From positions 22,904 through 86,903 of the forward strand of contig JBFYWB010000095.1 of assembly GCA_041299015.1 (NCBI GenBank): a DNA stretch of 64,000 nucleotides, in the 5' to 3' direction. The notes beneath the pieces were generated by a model. That model had not been told where the DNA came from. It searched no databases and worked only from the letters and a program-made list of their open reading frames with translations. A program made the position numbers and the translations under genes. The stretch comes from JARFQH01 sp041299015. Lineage in GTDB: Bacteria; Desulfobacterota; Desulfobacteria; Desulfobacterales; SG8-13. Of this stretch, positions 45,386 to 54,100 are shown piece by piece. Numbering within the stretch: the stretch's first letter is position 1; every line of letters begins with the position of its first letter.

Positions 45386-46924
45386 TCAATAGGCCTTGGC
45401 AAAGATGACCCTTTGCGGTGAAGGCCTGGCGCAACAGATACAGCCCCCCGGACCGCTGTCGTGCTCTGGCACGCCCGCCAGAGGAATGCAGCGGATGGTC
45501 ACGCCGAGTTCCTCCTTTATGGCTGTTTCGCACGCTGCATCACCGCACCAGTAGGAGAATGCGAATCCGCCGTGAATTTCGGGTTTTTCTTTGTCTATGG
45601 GTGTAAAATAATCATAAAACGACTTTTTTTCATCGATCATCGTCGAATGGGTCTTTTGGAAGGCCAGAGCGCGTTCGAACAGCGTATTTTGAATGCTGTC
45701 AAGGATATCGGTGAGTTCGGCAACGAAGCGCGCCCGCTTGACCGAGACTTTTTCGCGGTGATCGCGGTCCCTGCGACCAACGAACACCGATTCTGCGGCG
45801 ATGTCCCGGGGTCCTATCTCGACCCGCAGCGGAATGCCCTTCTTGATCCATTCCCATCCTCTGGCGCCGCCGATATCGCGCGTGTCGATTTCCACCTCGA
45901 TCGGCCGCCCGCCGTAGGACTTTTTTTTCAGCAAATCGGCCAGGCTGTCGACATAGGGCATCACCAGGGCGCTTTCCTCCGCATTGCGCACGATCGGCAG
46001 CAAAACGACGTGTGCCGGTGCGATGCGAGGCGGCAGGACAATGCCGTTGTCGTCGCCGTGGGTCATGATCAAGCCGCCGATCAGTCGCGTCGACGCGCCC
46101 CAGGAAGTCGTCCAGGCGTAGCGCTCCTGCTCGTCGGCGTCCTGAAACCGGATGCTCGAAGCCCGGGCAAAATTCTGACCGAGAAAGTGGGACGTGCCGG
46201 TTTGCAACGCACGGCGATCCTGCATCATCGCTTCGACGCACAGGGTGTCCACCGCGCCCGGAAACCTTTCCGCCGGAGTCTTGCGGCCTTTGATGACCGG
46301 AATGGCCAGGTGCTTTTCAGCCAGTTCGGCGTATACCTCGAGCATCAACCGGGTTCGGGCGAGGGCTTCTTCCTCGGTTGCATGCGCCGTATGCCCCTCC
46401 TGCCACAAGAATTCACTGGTCCTTAGAAAGACTCTCGTCCGCATTTCCCAACGCACGACGTTGGCCCACTGGTTGATCAGGATCGGCAGGTCCCGGTAAC
46501 TGTTGATCCACTTTGAAAAGGAATCGCCGATGATCGTTTCCGATGTCGGCCTTACGACAAGGGGTTCCGTAAGGGGACCGGCGGGAACCAGCCTCCCCTC
46601 GGGTCCCTTTTCGAGGCGGTGGTGCGTCACAACGGCACATTCCTTGGCGAACCCCTCGACGTGTTCAGCCTCTTTTTCGAGAAAACTCAGGGGGATAAAA
46701 AGCGGAAAGTAGGCATTTTTGACTCCGCTGGCCTTGAACATCGCGTCCAGAGCGTCCACGATGTTCTCCCAGAGGCTGTAGCCCCACGGTTTAATCACCA
46801 TGCAACCGCGTACCGGCGATTTCTCCGCAAGATCGGAAGCTTTTATGACTTGTTGATACCACTCAGGATAATCCTCTTCCCGGGTGGGACTGATGGCCTT
46901 TTTCGGCTGCTGCTGCTTGCTCAT
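45386..46924 (-). CDS. proS: Prolyl-tRNA synthetase, short (eukaryote/archaea-like) type
   Basis: 512 residues from the ATG at 46924 (AGGA upstream; 46930 would leave no spacing). There is no editing (INS) domain between motifs 2 and 3. Class II motifs are visible: motif 2 in WANVVRWEMRTRVFLRTSEFLWQEGHTAH, motif 3 in LTEPLVVRPTSETI and THGDDNGIVLPPRIAP. The C-terminal zinc-type domain has CGDAACE and GGCICC, and the chain ends in Tyr. This matches the archaeal-type ProRS found in some bacteria. It follows ispG by 39 bases. Confidence 0.95.
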   Translation of the reverse strand: MSKQQQPKKAISPTREEDYPEWYQQVIKASDLAEKSPVRGCMVIKPWGYSLWENIVDALDAMFKASGVKNAYFPLFIPLSFLEKEAEHVEGFAKECAVVTHHRLEKGPEGRLVPAGPLTEPLVVRPTSETIIGDSFSKWINSYRDLPILINQWANVVRWEMRTRVFLRTSEFLWQEGHTAHATEEEALARTRLMLEVYAELAEKHLAIPVIKGRKTPAERFPGAVDTLCVEAMMQDRRALQTGTSHFLGQNFARASSIRFQDADEQERYAWTTSWGASTRLIGGLIMTHGDDNGIVLPPRIAPAHVVLLPIVRNAEESALVMPYVDSLADLLKKKSYGGRPIEVEIDTRDIGGARGWEWIKKGIPLRVEIGPRDIAAESVFVGRRDRDHREKVSVKRARFVAELTDILDSIQNTLFERALAFQKTHSTMIDEKKSFYDYFTPIDKEKPEIHGGFAFSYWCGDAACETAIKEELGVTIRCIPLAGVPEHDSGPGGCICCARPSPQRVIFAKAY

Positions 46925-46963
46925 TCTCATCCTCGCGCGTCGATAAGTTTCATACCCATTCTG

Positions 46964-48052
46964 TCAGCTCCTCCCCGACTTCCATTCGGTTTCGAATTTT
47001 TCCAACTCGGCCAGCAGGACCTCCGCCAGTTGTTCTTCAGGAAACTTTTTGACGATTTGCCCCTTTTTAAAAAGGATTCCCACTCCGTTGCCGCCGGCGA
47101 TGCCGATGTCCGCTTCCCGAGCCTCCCCGGGACCGTTGACCACGCAGCCCATGATGGCCAGTTTCACGGGAACCGATTTGAAAAGAATCGCTTTTTCGAC
47201 TTTTTCGGTGATGCCAAAGAGGTCGATGTTGCATCGTCCGCAGGTCGGGCACGAAACGATATCGGGACCATGACGGCGAATGTCGAGCCCTTTCAGGATC
47301 TCGTAGCCCACGCGCACCTCCTCGACCGGGTCGCGCGTCAGGGAGACGCGAATGGTGTCGCCGATCCCCTCGGCCAGCAACATCCCGATGCCGAGAGTCG
47401 ACTTGACGATTCCGGAGTAGAGCCCACCGGCTTCGGTTACTCCGACATGCAGGGGAAAATCGGTTCGTTCGGACAGCAGGCGATAGGCAGCCACCGTCCG
47501 CTGAACATCGGAGGCCTTTATGGAAACCTTCAAGCGTTCGAACCCGAGGGCCGCAATGCTCTCGATATGGCGCAAGGCACTTTCAACCATCCCCTCGGCG
47601 GTCACTCCCTTGTATTTTTTGATGAGATCTTTTTCGAGAGAACCGGCGTTGACGCCGATCCGCACCGGTACGCCGTATTCCTCGGCACAGTCCACAACCG
47701 CTTTGACTTTTTTAGGGCCGCCGATGTTGCCGGGGTTGATCCGCAGGCCGTCGGCGCCCGCCCGAATAGCCGCGATCGCCAAACGGTGGTCGAAGTGGAC
47801 GTCGGCGATCAACGGGATCGCGATCTGCGATTTGATGCGGGCGATGGCGGCGGCAGCCTCTTCGTCCGGCACCGCTGCCCGCACGATTTCACAACCGGCC
47901 GCTTCGAGTTTCTTGATCTGGGCTACCGTTGCCGTCACGTCCGGTGTCATGGTGTTGGTCATGGACTGAACGGCAATCGGCGCATCACCACCGATCGGCA
48001 CGCCACCGACGGCTATCTGCCGGGTTTTCTTACGCTCGATCGTAAAACTCAT
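46964..48052 (-). CDS. ispG: 4-hydroxy-3-methylbut-2-enyl diphosphate synthase (flavodoxin/ferredoxin)
   Basis: 362 residues from the ATG at 48052 (AGGTG upstream; GTG at 48058 is a possible alternative). It converts ME-cPP to HMBPP in the MEP isoprenoid pathway using a [4Fe-4S] cluster, whose cysteines are in SCPTCGRCNIDLFG and near GCVVNGPGEAREADIG. N-terminal QSMTNTMTPDVTATVAQI and NPGNIGG are typical. It is the first gene of the ispG-proS-rel run, divergent from the 138-residue unknown. Confidence 0.96.
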   Translation of the reverse strand: MSFTIERKKTRQIAVGGVPIGGDAPIAVQSMTNTMTPDVTATVAQIKKLEAAGCEIVRAAVPDEEAAAAIARIKSQIAIPLIADVHFDHRLAIAAIRAGADGLRINPGNIGGPKKVKAVVDCAEEYGVPVRIGVNAGSLEKDLIKKYKGVTAEGMVESALRHIESIAALGFERLKVSIKASDVQRTVAAYRLLSERTDFPLHVGVTEAGGLYSGIVKSTLGIGMLLAEGIGDTIRVSLTRDPVEEVRVGYEILKGLDIRRHGPDIVSCPTCGRCNIDLFGITEKVEKAILFKSVPVKLAIMGCVVNGPGEAREADIGIAGGNGVGILFKKGQIVKKFPEEQLAEVLLAELEKFETEWKSGRS

Positions 48053-48174
48053 GGTCACCTATCGCGGATCACCGGTCTCGGCAAGACTGACCGCCGGCAG
48101 CCGAGAAGCGGGCAGCTTGTCTATCCCTCATATCCGTGCAGAGACCAGCCCTTGTCCGTCTCCGGATATGACTA

Positions 48175-48203
48175 TTGAACCGCGTTTTTAATTGGATTAT
48201 ACA
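48175..48203 (+). promoter_or_regulatory. Promoter of the duplicated-domain small protein
   Basis: TTGAAC (48175-48180) and TATACA (48198-48203) with a 17-base spacer lie 57 bases before the gene at 48260. Confidence 0.5.
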
Positions 48204-48259
48204 AAGAATCCGACACGGCGTCCTACTTTAGGGCAAATCACTTAAAAAAAGGAGGCAGA

Positions 48260-48676
48260 ATGAGTTTATCCGATAAACATGTCGATGACACCCCGCCGAA
48301 CCCGGCCATCGCGGAGGAGATCACCGCAAACCTCCGCAAGGATACGCTGGCGTGTGCCGTTGCCTTTGACATCGCCGCAAAACTCGGTTGCCCACCGGCC
48401 GAGGTTGGCCGGACGGCCGACCTGATGAACGTCAGCCTGGTCAAATGTCAGCTGGGACTGTTCGGATATAAGCCGCAGAAAAAGATCGTCGAATCCCGCA
48501 TGCCGCAGGAACCGGCTCTCGGCGACGCCATTCGAGACGGATTGGTCAACGATCGGCTGCCATGCGAGGCGGCCTGGCGCATCGCCGCCGATTTCGGTGT
48601 GCCGAAAATGAGCGTCAGTGGCGTTTGCGAAGCGTTGGGCATTAAAATCAAGCCTTGTCAACTCGGCGCCTTCTGA
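48260..48676 (+). CDS. Small unknown protein with an internal tandem duplication (CQLGxF repeats)
   Basis: 138 residues, soluble. I recognise no family. It contains two copies of an about 41-residue unit: residues 28-68 and 98-138, with 15 of 41 identical positions by eye. Each unit has Leu-x-Cys, IAA-x-x-G-x-P, a hydrophobic turn (VGRTADLM / VSGVCEAL, helix-turn-helix-like) and ends CQLGLF or CQLGAF. The pattern suggests two DNA-binding-like or cysteine-containing lobes in one chain. The good ATG has AAAAGGAGG upstream. It is convergent with the MBL gene and divergent from ispG, so it stands alone. The stop codon sits in the loop of an 8-bp hairpin. Confidence 0.6.
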   Translation: MSLSDKHVDDTPPNPAIAEEITANLRKDTLACAVAFDIAAKLGCPPAEVGRTADLMNVSLVKCQLGLFGYKPQKKIVESRMPQEPALGDAIRDGLVNDRLPCEAAWRIAADFGVPKMSVSGVCEALGIKIKPCQLGAF

Positions 48677-48684
48677 AAGGCGCC
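48665..48684 (+). terminator. Hairpin over the stop codon of the small duplicated protein
   Basis: GGCGCCTT (48665-48672) pairs perfectly with AAGGCGCC (48677-48684); the loop CTGA holds the TGA stop. There is no T-run, so it may protect the 3' end of both convergent transcripts rather than terminate. Confidence 0.45.
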
Positions 48685-48700
48685 TACCCGGACACCCAAC

Positions 48701-49336
48701 TCACAGAATCCCGTTTTCGCCCACAAAGGGGTTGGTGCGGCGCTCTTTACCGATGGTGGTCGGTTCCATGTGACCCGGGTAAACGACCACATCGTCGGCG
48801 AGTGCAAACAGTTTGTTCTGAATATTTTGCTTCAATGTCGCGGCATTTCCGCCCGCGAAATCGGTGCGCCCGACCGAACCGGCAAAAAGGGTGTCGCCAA
48901 CGAAAACGCACGCATCGGTGAAAAGCGATATGCCGCCTTGCGTGTGACCGGGCGTGTGCAGCACTTTCAGGGTAATGGTGCCGAAGACGACCGTGTCGCC
49001 GTCTTCCAGCATCCGGTCGGGAGCCGGTGAATCCTCAGCCGACAGTCCCCAGGAGGCGGCACTGGCAGAAAGCTGGTCCAGCATCGGAGCATCGAGGCGG
49101 TGGATGAGAATCGGGGCGCCGGTGACGTCCTTGAGGCGTTTGTTCGCACCGACATGGTCGAAATGACCATGAGTGTTGATGATATACCGAAGCTTCAAAC
49201 GAGAGCGGGCCAGGGTCATCAAAATCCGATCGGCCTCGCCGCCCGGATCGATCACGACGGCCTCCCTCGTTTCCTCACAGCCCAAGATGTAGCAATTGGC
49301 CTGGATTGGTCCGACTGTCAACGACTCGATAATCAA
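48701..49336 (-). CDS. Metallo-beta-lactamase-fold hydrolase (glyoxalase II-like)
   Basis: 211 residues from a TTG at 49336, chosen because AAGGAGG stands just ahead, whereas the longer reading from GTG at 49360 has no site. The metal motif THGHFDH (THxHxDH), later histidines (HTPGHTQGG, PGHMEPTT) and an aspartate in FVGDTLFAGSVGRTDF complete the usual two-metal site. It probably hydrolyses a thioester such as S-lactoylglutathione-like substrates, but the substrate cannot be fixed from sequence. It is last in the long - strand run, 126 bases after nusB. Confidence 0.9.
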   Translation of the reverse strand: MIIESLTVGPIQANCYILGCEETREAVVIDPGGEADRILMTLARSRLKLRYIINTHGHFDHVGANKRLKDVTGAPILIHRLDAPMLDQLSASAASWGLSAEDSPAPDRMLEDGDTVVFGTITLKVLHTPGHTQGGISLFTDACVFVGDTLFAGSVGRTDFAGGNAATLKQNIQNKLFALADDVVVYPGHMEPTTIGKERRTNPFVGENGIL

Positions 49337-49462
49337 GTGGTCCTCCTTAACTGGCACCACCGCGCTTTTTCTTGCATTCGCACAAGAGGCGCGGCCGCCC
49401 CATTGCTGAACAGGTCGAGCTCAACGGCTCGAGCGGGTTAATTCTTTCTTGGGTGCCCCTTC

Positions 49463-49915
49463 TCAATCAGCGGGTTGCGGTTGAGGGTCGGGTGTTTTCT
49501 GAAGAGGCGGGTCTTCGCAATCGATACGGACACTGTCCAGAATTCCATTGATGAAGGCGCCCGACTCTTCGGAACCGTATTTTTTGCCGATGTCGATGGC
49601 TTCGTTGATGGACACTTTGGCCGGGATGTCGCTGCAAAAAAGCATCTCGTAAATGGCAATGCGCATGATGTTCCGATCGACGCACGACATGCGGCTGATC
49701 CGCCAGTTGCGTGAGAACCTTTCGATCAACCGGTCGATCAAGGCGCGCGACCCGTTGACACCCCGGATCAACTCCAGGAAGAACGGACGAGCCTTGGCCG
49801 GCGGGTCGTAGTGATCGCAGAAGCGCTGCAGCATCTCATCGGACACATCACCGGTCATGTCCATGCAAAATAGGGCTTGCAGCGCCAGTTCACGGGCTTT
49901 ACGGCGAATTCCCAT
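49463..49915 (-). CDS. nusB: Transcription antitermination factor NusB
   Basis: 150 residues from the ATG at 49915, 2 bases after the ribH stop; a longer reading to 50113 lies inside ribH. RRKARELALQALFCMD (arginine-rich N-terminus binding boxA RNA), RAFIDRLIE-type helices around RALIDRLIERFSRNW, and VSINEAIDIGKKYGSEESGAFINGILD are NusB hallmarks. It acts with NusE/S10 on rRNA transcription. The coupling to ribH is common in bacteria. The C-terminal tail (PDPQPQPAD) is low complexity. Confidence 0.96.
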   Translation of the reverse strand: MGIRRKARELALQALFCMDMTGDVSDEMLQRFCDHYDPPAKARPFFLELIRGVNGSRALIDRLIERFSRNWRISRMSCVDRNIMRIAIYEMLFCSDIPAKVSINEAIDIGKKYGSEESGAFINGILDSVRIDCEDPPLQKTPDPQPQPAD

Positions 49916-49917
49916 TT

Positions 49918-50391
49918 TCAATCCTGTGCGACGGTCCCCATCAAATTGGCCATTTCCACCGCCGACATAGCGGCTTGCCAGCCTTTGTTGCCGGACTTGG
50001 TGCCGGCTCTTTCGATCGCCTGTTCGACCGTATCGGTTGTCAGGACGCCGAAGATGACCGGGACGCCGGAATCCAAGCCGACTTGGGCCACGCCTTTGCT
50101 GACTTCGGCGCACACATAGTCAAAATGCGGCGTGGCACCGCGAATCACCGCTCCGAGGCAGATGACGGCATCGTAACGGTTGGATTGGACTGCTTTTTTT
50201 GCCGCCAGCGGGATCTCGAAAGCTCCCGGCACTTTCACTATCTGGATATCGGCTTCCTTTGCACCGGTGCGGATCAGGGCATCCAGTGCCCCGCCCAACA
50301 ATTTTTCGGTGATGAAATCATTGAAGCGGCTGACCACGATCCCAAAGCGCTTGCCTTCGGCGATGAGCTGTCCTTCCAGGATTTTCACCAT
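49918..50391 (-). CDS. ribH: 6,7-dimethyl-8-ribityllumazine synthase
   Basis: 157 residues from the ATG at 50391; GGGAGGAG lies eight bases upstream, and the 50433 start would add residues that no RibH has. SRFNDFITEKLLGGALDAL, VPGAFEIPLAAK, CLGAVIRGATPHFDYV and FGVLTTDTVEQA are diagnostic. It joins 5-amino-6-ribitylaminouracil and dihydroxybutanone phosphate to lumazine and forms a 60-mer shell or a pentamer. It is in the ribD-ribE-ribBA-ribH-nusB run. Confidence 0.97.
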   Translation of the reverse strand: MVKILEGQLIAEGKRFGIVVSRFNDFITEKLLGGALDALIRTGAKEADIQIVKVPGAFEIPLAAKKAVQSNRYDAVICLGAVIRGATPHFDYVCAEVSKGVAQVGLDSGVPVIFGVLTTDTVEQAIERAGTKSGNKGWQAAMSAVEMANLMGTVAQD

Positions 50392-50429
50392 TTCGACTCC
50401 TCCCGGTTTGGTTCGATCAGGTTGGGGAC

Positions 50430-51671
50430 TCATTGATGCGATATCGGATTGATGACGCCCTCGTCGTCAAAGTGCAATAAATGGCCCATTTTGAGTTTCT
50501 TGCATTCGAGGTAGCAGCGATTGTATTCGTTCGGTTTCACTTCTATGGGAATCTGCTCCACGATGGTCAGCCCGTAGCCTTCCAGCCCGATCATTTTTTT
50601 GGGATTGTTGGTCAAAAGACGCATCTTGCGGACCCCCAAGTCGACGAGCATCTGGGCCCCCAAACCATAATCGCGCATATCGGCCTTAAATCCGAGTCGG
50701 CGGTTGGCTTCGACCGTATCGAGTCCCTGCTTGCGCTGTAATTCATAAGCCTTCAGTTTATTGACCAGGCCGATCCCCCGGCCTTCCTGGCGCAGATAGA
50801 GAATGACCCCAAGACCTTCCGTTTCGATCATGGACATGGCTTTGTGCAGCTGGTCGCCGCAGTCGCAGCGCAGCGAGCCGAAAATATCTCCGGTCATGCA
50901 CTCCGAGTGGACCCTGACCATGACCGGTTTTTCAGGATCGACCTGGCCTTTGACCAATGCAAGGTGGAGCTGATGATCGACATCGTTCTCGAATGCGATC
51001 ATCCTGAATTCGCCGCCGTGTTGGGTAGGGATGACAGATTCGGCGGCGCGATGGACGAAAGATTCGTTTTTCATGCGATATTCGACCAGATCGGCAATGG
51101 TGCAAATGCCGATGCCGTTTTCCCGGCTGAATTTTTCCAAAGCCGGCATGCGCGCCATGGTTCCGTCATCATCCATGATTTCACAGATGACGCCGGCCGG
51201 TTTCAACCCGGCCATGCGCGCCAGGTCGACCGACCCTTCGGTCTGACCGACCCGGACCATCACACCGCCCTCCCGGGCGCGCAAGGGGAAAATGTGGCCG
51301 GGGCGGACGAGGTCGCTCGGCTTGGCGTCGTCCGCCACCGCGGTGAGAACGGTTCTGGCGCGATCGGCAGCCGATATCCCGGTGGTCACGCCGCAGCGGG
51401 CCTCTATCGAAACGGTGAACCCGGTCTGAAAGGCCGAGGTGTTGTTGTCGACCATCATCGGCAGATCGAGCTTGTCGATCATCGTGTTCGACATGGCCAG
51501 GCAGATCAGGCCGCGCCCGTATTTGGCCATGAAATTAATGGCCGCGGGCGTTACCTTCTCGGCCGCCATACACAGGTCGCCTTCATTTTCACGGTCTTCG
51601 TCATCCACCAGTATGACCATCCGACCGGCTCTGATTTCTTCGATGGCATTTTCGATTTCAAGAATTGGCAT
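50430..51671 (-). CDS. ribBA: Bifunctional DHBP synthase / GTP cyclohydrolase II
   Basis: 413 residues from the ATG at 51671 (AAGGAGTGAGG upstream), not from 51737. The RibB domain (about 1-200) has ILVDDEDRENEGDLCMAAE and the metal/substrate ligands. The RibA domain (about 205-413) has VRVHSECMTGDIFGSLRCDCG with zinc cysteines and GRGIGLVNKLKAYELQ. It starts both branches of riboflavin synthesis, from ribulose 5-phosphate and GTP. The RibA part ends in a normal HLLHFDDEGV tail. It is followed by ribH after 38 bases. Confidence 0.97.
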   Translation of the reverse strand: MPILEIENAIEEIRAGRMVILVDDEDRENEGDLCMAAEKVTPAAINFMAKYGRGLICLAMSNTMIDKLDLPMMVDNNTSAFQTGFTVSIEARCGVTTGISAADRARTVLTAVADDAKPSDLVRPGHIFPLRAREGGVMVRVGQTEGSVDLARMAGLKPAGVICEIMDDDGTMARMPALEKFSRENGIGICTIADLVEYRMKNESFVHRAAESVIPTQHGGEFRMIAFENDVDHQLHLALVKGQVDPEKPVMVRVHSECMTGDIFGSLRCDCGDQLHKAMSMIETEGLGVILYLRQEGRGIGLVNKLKAYELQRKQGLDTVEANRRLGFKADMRDYGLGAQMLVDLGVRKMRLLTNNPKKMIGLEGYGLTIVEQIPIEVKPNEYNRCYLECKKLKMGHLLHFDDEGVINPISHQ

Positions 51672-51765
51672 CTTGACCTCACTCCTTTTGAGGCTGACGG
51701 CACGGCAAAAGAAGCGATCCGGACTCGGCATGATCACGCAGGCTCATCAAGGCTTCCTCTGTCCG

Positions 51766-52431
51766 TTACAGGTATTCTTTGTTGAATGGAAATTCACCCT
51801 CGGCGGTTTCGGACCGGTTTCGAGCCGCGGTCTTTGCGACGGCCCCGCCGGAGGAAAACCGCTCGACATATTTGCCGATCATGTCGGTTTCGATGTTTAC
51901 CGCGGCGCCGATTTTTTTGAGGCGCAGGGTCGTCGCCAAAGTCGTGTGCGGTATGATGCTGACCTCGAAACGGTCCACGGTGCACCGGTTGATGGTCAGG
52001 CTGATGCCGTCCACGGCCACCGACCCCTTTTCGATCATGTAACGGGAAAGCGCCGCGTCGACGCCGATGGTAAGAATGATGGCGTTCGCTTTTTTCCCGA
52101 TCGCCTTCATGGTCCCGATGCCGTCGATGTGCCCCGAAACCAGGTGTCCGTCGAGGCGGTCGCAAAAACGCAGGGCCCTCTCGAGATTGACCCGCTCACC
52201 GACCCGCGCCGTAGCGAAGGTCGTGCGGACGATCGTTTCGGCAGACACATCGGCTTCGAAGCGTTTGCCGGATATCGTCACGGCCGTCAGACAGGCGCCG
52301 CTGACGGCGATGCTGTCACCGACCCGGGTCCCCTCGAGCCCATAATCGGCGGTGACCGCCAGGCGCCGGGCCTGGCCGACGGGCCGTATGGCCGAAATAG
52401 TTCCCATCCCTTCTATGATGCCGGTGAACAT
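51766..52431 (-). CDS. ribE: Riboflavin synthase, alpha type
   Basis: 221 residues. The MFTGIIEGMGTI start and internal duplication of two lumazine-binding domains (the second starts near LVSGHIDGIGTM) are typical. It dismutates two lumazines to riboflavin. The C-terminal half ends in a tail rich in Arg/Glu. The 104-base gap before it, after ribD, carries an imperfect inverted repeat (52447-52533). Confidence 0.95.
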   Translation of the reverse strand: MFTGIIEGMGTISAIRPVGQARRLAVTADYGLEGTRVGDSIAVSGACLTAVTISGKRFEADVSAETIVRTTFATARVGERVNLERALRFCDRLDGHLVSGHIDGIGTMKAIGKKANAIILTIGVDAALSRYMIEKGSVAVDGISLTINRCTVDRFEVSIIPHTTLATTLRLKKIGAAVNIETDMIGKYVERFSSGGAVAKTAARNRSETAEGEFPFNKEYL

Positions 52432-52446
52432 GAATATGAGAAATCA

Positions 52447-52533
52447 GTTTTGGGTTTTAGGCTTTAAGGTTTAGGTGCGAGGCTTTCGATCGAAGATGTT
52501 CTCATTTATCGCTTAAAGCCCAACACCAAAAAC
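52447..52533. repeat. Imperfect inverted repeat between ribD and ribE
   Basis: Two 22-base arms, 52447-52468 and 52512-52533, are complementary at 19 of 22 positions, with a perfect GGCTTTAAG/CTTAAAGCC core. Between them lies a perfect palindrome TTCGATCGAA (52485-52494). The AT-rich arms against a GC-rich background resemble a small dispersed palindromic element (REP- or MITE-like). It shows no FMN-riboswitch features. Confidence 0.5.
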
Positions 52534-52535
52534 AA

Positions 52536-53627
52536 TCAGATATACCCTTCGATCATCACGTCCTCGCCGATCTGGTGTGCCTGCATTTTTTTTATCGGCA
52601 GGCAGTCTTGCATCAGCTCCGGTCCCGGTCCGCGGCAGATCGGCACGCCATCGTCGCCGCCCAGAATTTTCGGCGCAAAAAAGAAGATGACCTTATCGAC
52701 GATGCCGTCCCTGAATGCCGAAGCGATAACCCGGCCTCCGCCTTCCACCAGAAGGCTGGTAATCTCGGCCGCGCCGAGGGCCGCCATCAGTTGGCCGAGA
52801 TCGACCCGGCCCTCCTTGAGCGGGAAGGAAAGGATGCGCACGCCGTTTTTTTCAAGCCGTAATTTCTTTTCTTCAGGGACCACGGGTCCGGTGACGACGG
52901 TGGTGCCGGTGGCGAAACCGCTTTGTACCACACGGGCATTTTCCGAGATCGACAGCCGCGTGTCCAGAATGACCCGAAGCGGGTTCTTGCCGTGAAATCC
53001 ACTGATACGGGTTGTCAGGCTGGGGTCGTCGCGGTTGACCGTTTTCACCCCGACCATAATGGCATCTGCGGCGTGGCGCAAACGGTGAACGAGCTGGCGC
53101 GACGCTTCCCCCGATACCCACCTGGCATCACCGGTTCGGGTGGCGATTCGACCATCCAGCGTTGCAGCGCATTTAACGGTCACAAACGGTCGCCGGGTGC
53201 GCACAAATTTGATGAAGACCTCGTTTTGCCGTGCCGCGCGGTCTTCACAAACCCCGCTGGTAACCGTTACGCCTTTGCCTGCCAGGAACGCAAGGCCACC
53301 TCCCTTGACCTCCGGGTTCGGATCCCGCATGGCCACCACGATCCGGCGGATACCGGCTGCCAGTATCTTTTCCGTGCACGGCGGCGTTCGACCGGTGTGA
53401 TTGCACGGTTCGAGCGTAACGTACAGGGTCCCTCCGCGCGCTTCCGTTCCCGCGTCTTCAATGGCGTTGACTTCGGCATGGGCATGGCCGGCTGCCGCGT
53501 GATAGCCTCTTCCGACAATCAGGTCGTCCTTGACGACGATCGCTCCGACCATCGGGTTGGGTGACGTGAACCCCACACCCTGCTGTGCCAGATCGAGCGC
53601 GAGCAGCATGTACTTTTCGTCGTCCAT
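52536..53627 (-). CDS. ribD: Bifunctional diaminohydroxyphosphoribosylaminopyrimidine deaminase / reductase
   Basis: 363 residues from the ATG at 53627 (MDDEKYMLLALDLAQQG, the usual RibD start). A TTG at 53642 overlapping the nrdR stop is an alternative. The deaminase domain (about 1-145) has HAEVNAIEDAG and PCNHTGRTPPCTE zinc ligands. The reductase domain (about 146-363) has TLDGRIATRTGDARWVSG and LVEGGGRVIASAFRDG. It carries out two steps of riboflavin synthesis. It directly follows nrdR. Confidence 0.96.
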   Translation of the reverse strand: MDDEKYMLLALDLAQQGVGFTSPNPMVGAIVVKDDLIVGRGYHAAAGHAHAEVNAIEDAGTEARGGTLYVTLEPCNHTGRTPPCTEKILAAGIRRIVVAMRDPNPEVKGGGLAFLAGKGVTVTSGVCEDRAARQNEVFIKFVRTRRPFVTVKCAATLDGRIATRTGDARWVSGEASRQLVHRLRHAADAIMVGVKTVNRDDPSLTTRISGFHGKNPLRVILDTRLSISENARVVQSGFATGTTVVTGPVVPEEKKLRLEKNGVRILSFPLKEGRVDLGQLMAALGAAEITSLLVEGGGRVIASAFRDGIVDKVIFFFAPKILGGDDGVPICRGPGPELMQDCLPIKKMQAHQIGEDVMIEGYI

Positions 53628-53638
53628 GATATCACGGC

Positions 53639-54100
53639 TCAAGACGGCTGCTGGCTGAGAAGACTTTTCAATTCGGAAACAAAGTCATTGACATCCTTGA
53701 ACTCACGATAGACCGATGCAAACCGGACGTACGCCACGCCGTCGAGATCATGCAGCCGTGCCATGACCTTTTCACCCAAAATATGGGAGGGAATCTCTTT
53801 TTCACCGGTTTCCCTGAGATCCCTTTCGAGTTCGTCGATGAACTCTTCGATCGCATTCATGCTGATGTTGCGTTTTTCACACGCCTTGTGAATACCGGAA
53901 CGCACTTTTTCCCGGGAGAACACCTCGCGGCGCCCATCCTTCTTTATAATCATGATTGGGATTTCTTCAATGTGTTCGTAGGTCGTGAACCGTCGGGTAC
54001 AGAGCAGGCATTCGCGGCGTCTGCGAATGACATTGCCGTCCTTGCTCAACCTGGAGTCGATGACCTTGTTGTCGATTTCACCGCAAAACGGGCATTTCAT
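53639..54100 (-). CDS. nrdR: Transcriptional repressor NrdR
   Basis: 153 residues. The N-terminal zinc ribbon has MKCPFCG and CLLCTRRF (CxxC...CxxC), then an ATP-cone (about 48-135, IPIMIIKKDGRREVFSREKV). It represses ribonucleotide reductase genes according to (d)ATP levels. It overlaps the dCMP deaminase gene by 4 bases (a nucleotide-metabolism link) and touches ribD downstream. The nrd genes themselves are not in the window. Confidence 0.97.
   Translation of the reverse strand: MKCPFCGEIDNKVIDSRLSKDGNVIRRRRECLLCTRRFTTYEHIEEIPIMIIKKDGRREVFSREKVRSGIHKACEKRNISMNAIEEFIDELERDLRETGEKEIPSHILGEKVMARLHDLDGVAYVRFASVYREFKDVNDFVSELKSLLSQQPS

Noticed and set aside
46619..48178. A 519-residue open frame on the + strand opposite proS and ispG
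   Set aside because: Both opposite genes have full catalytic motifs, and this frame has none.
52432..52535. FMN riboswitch (RFN element) in the riboflavin genes
   Set aside because: The hairpins in the ribD-ribE gap lack the conserved RFN core; no RFN-like core was seen elsewhere before the rib genes either.
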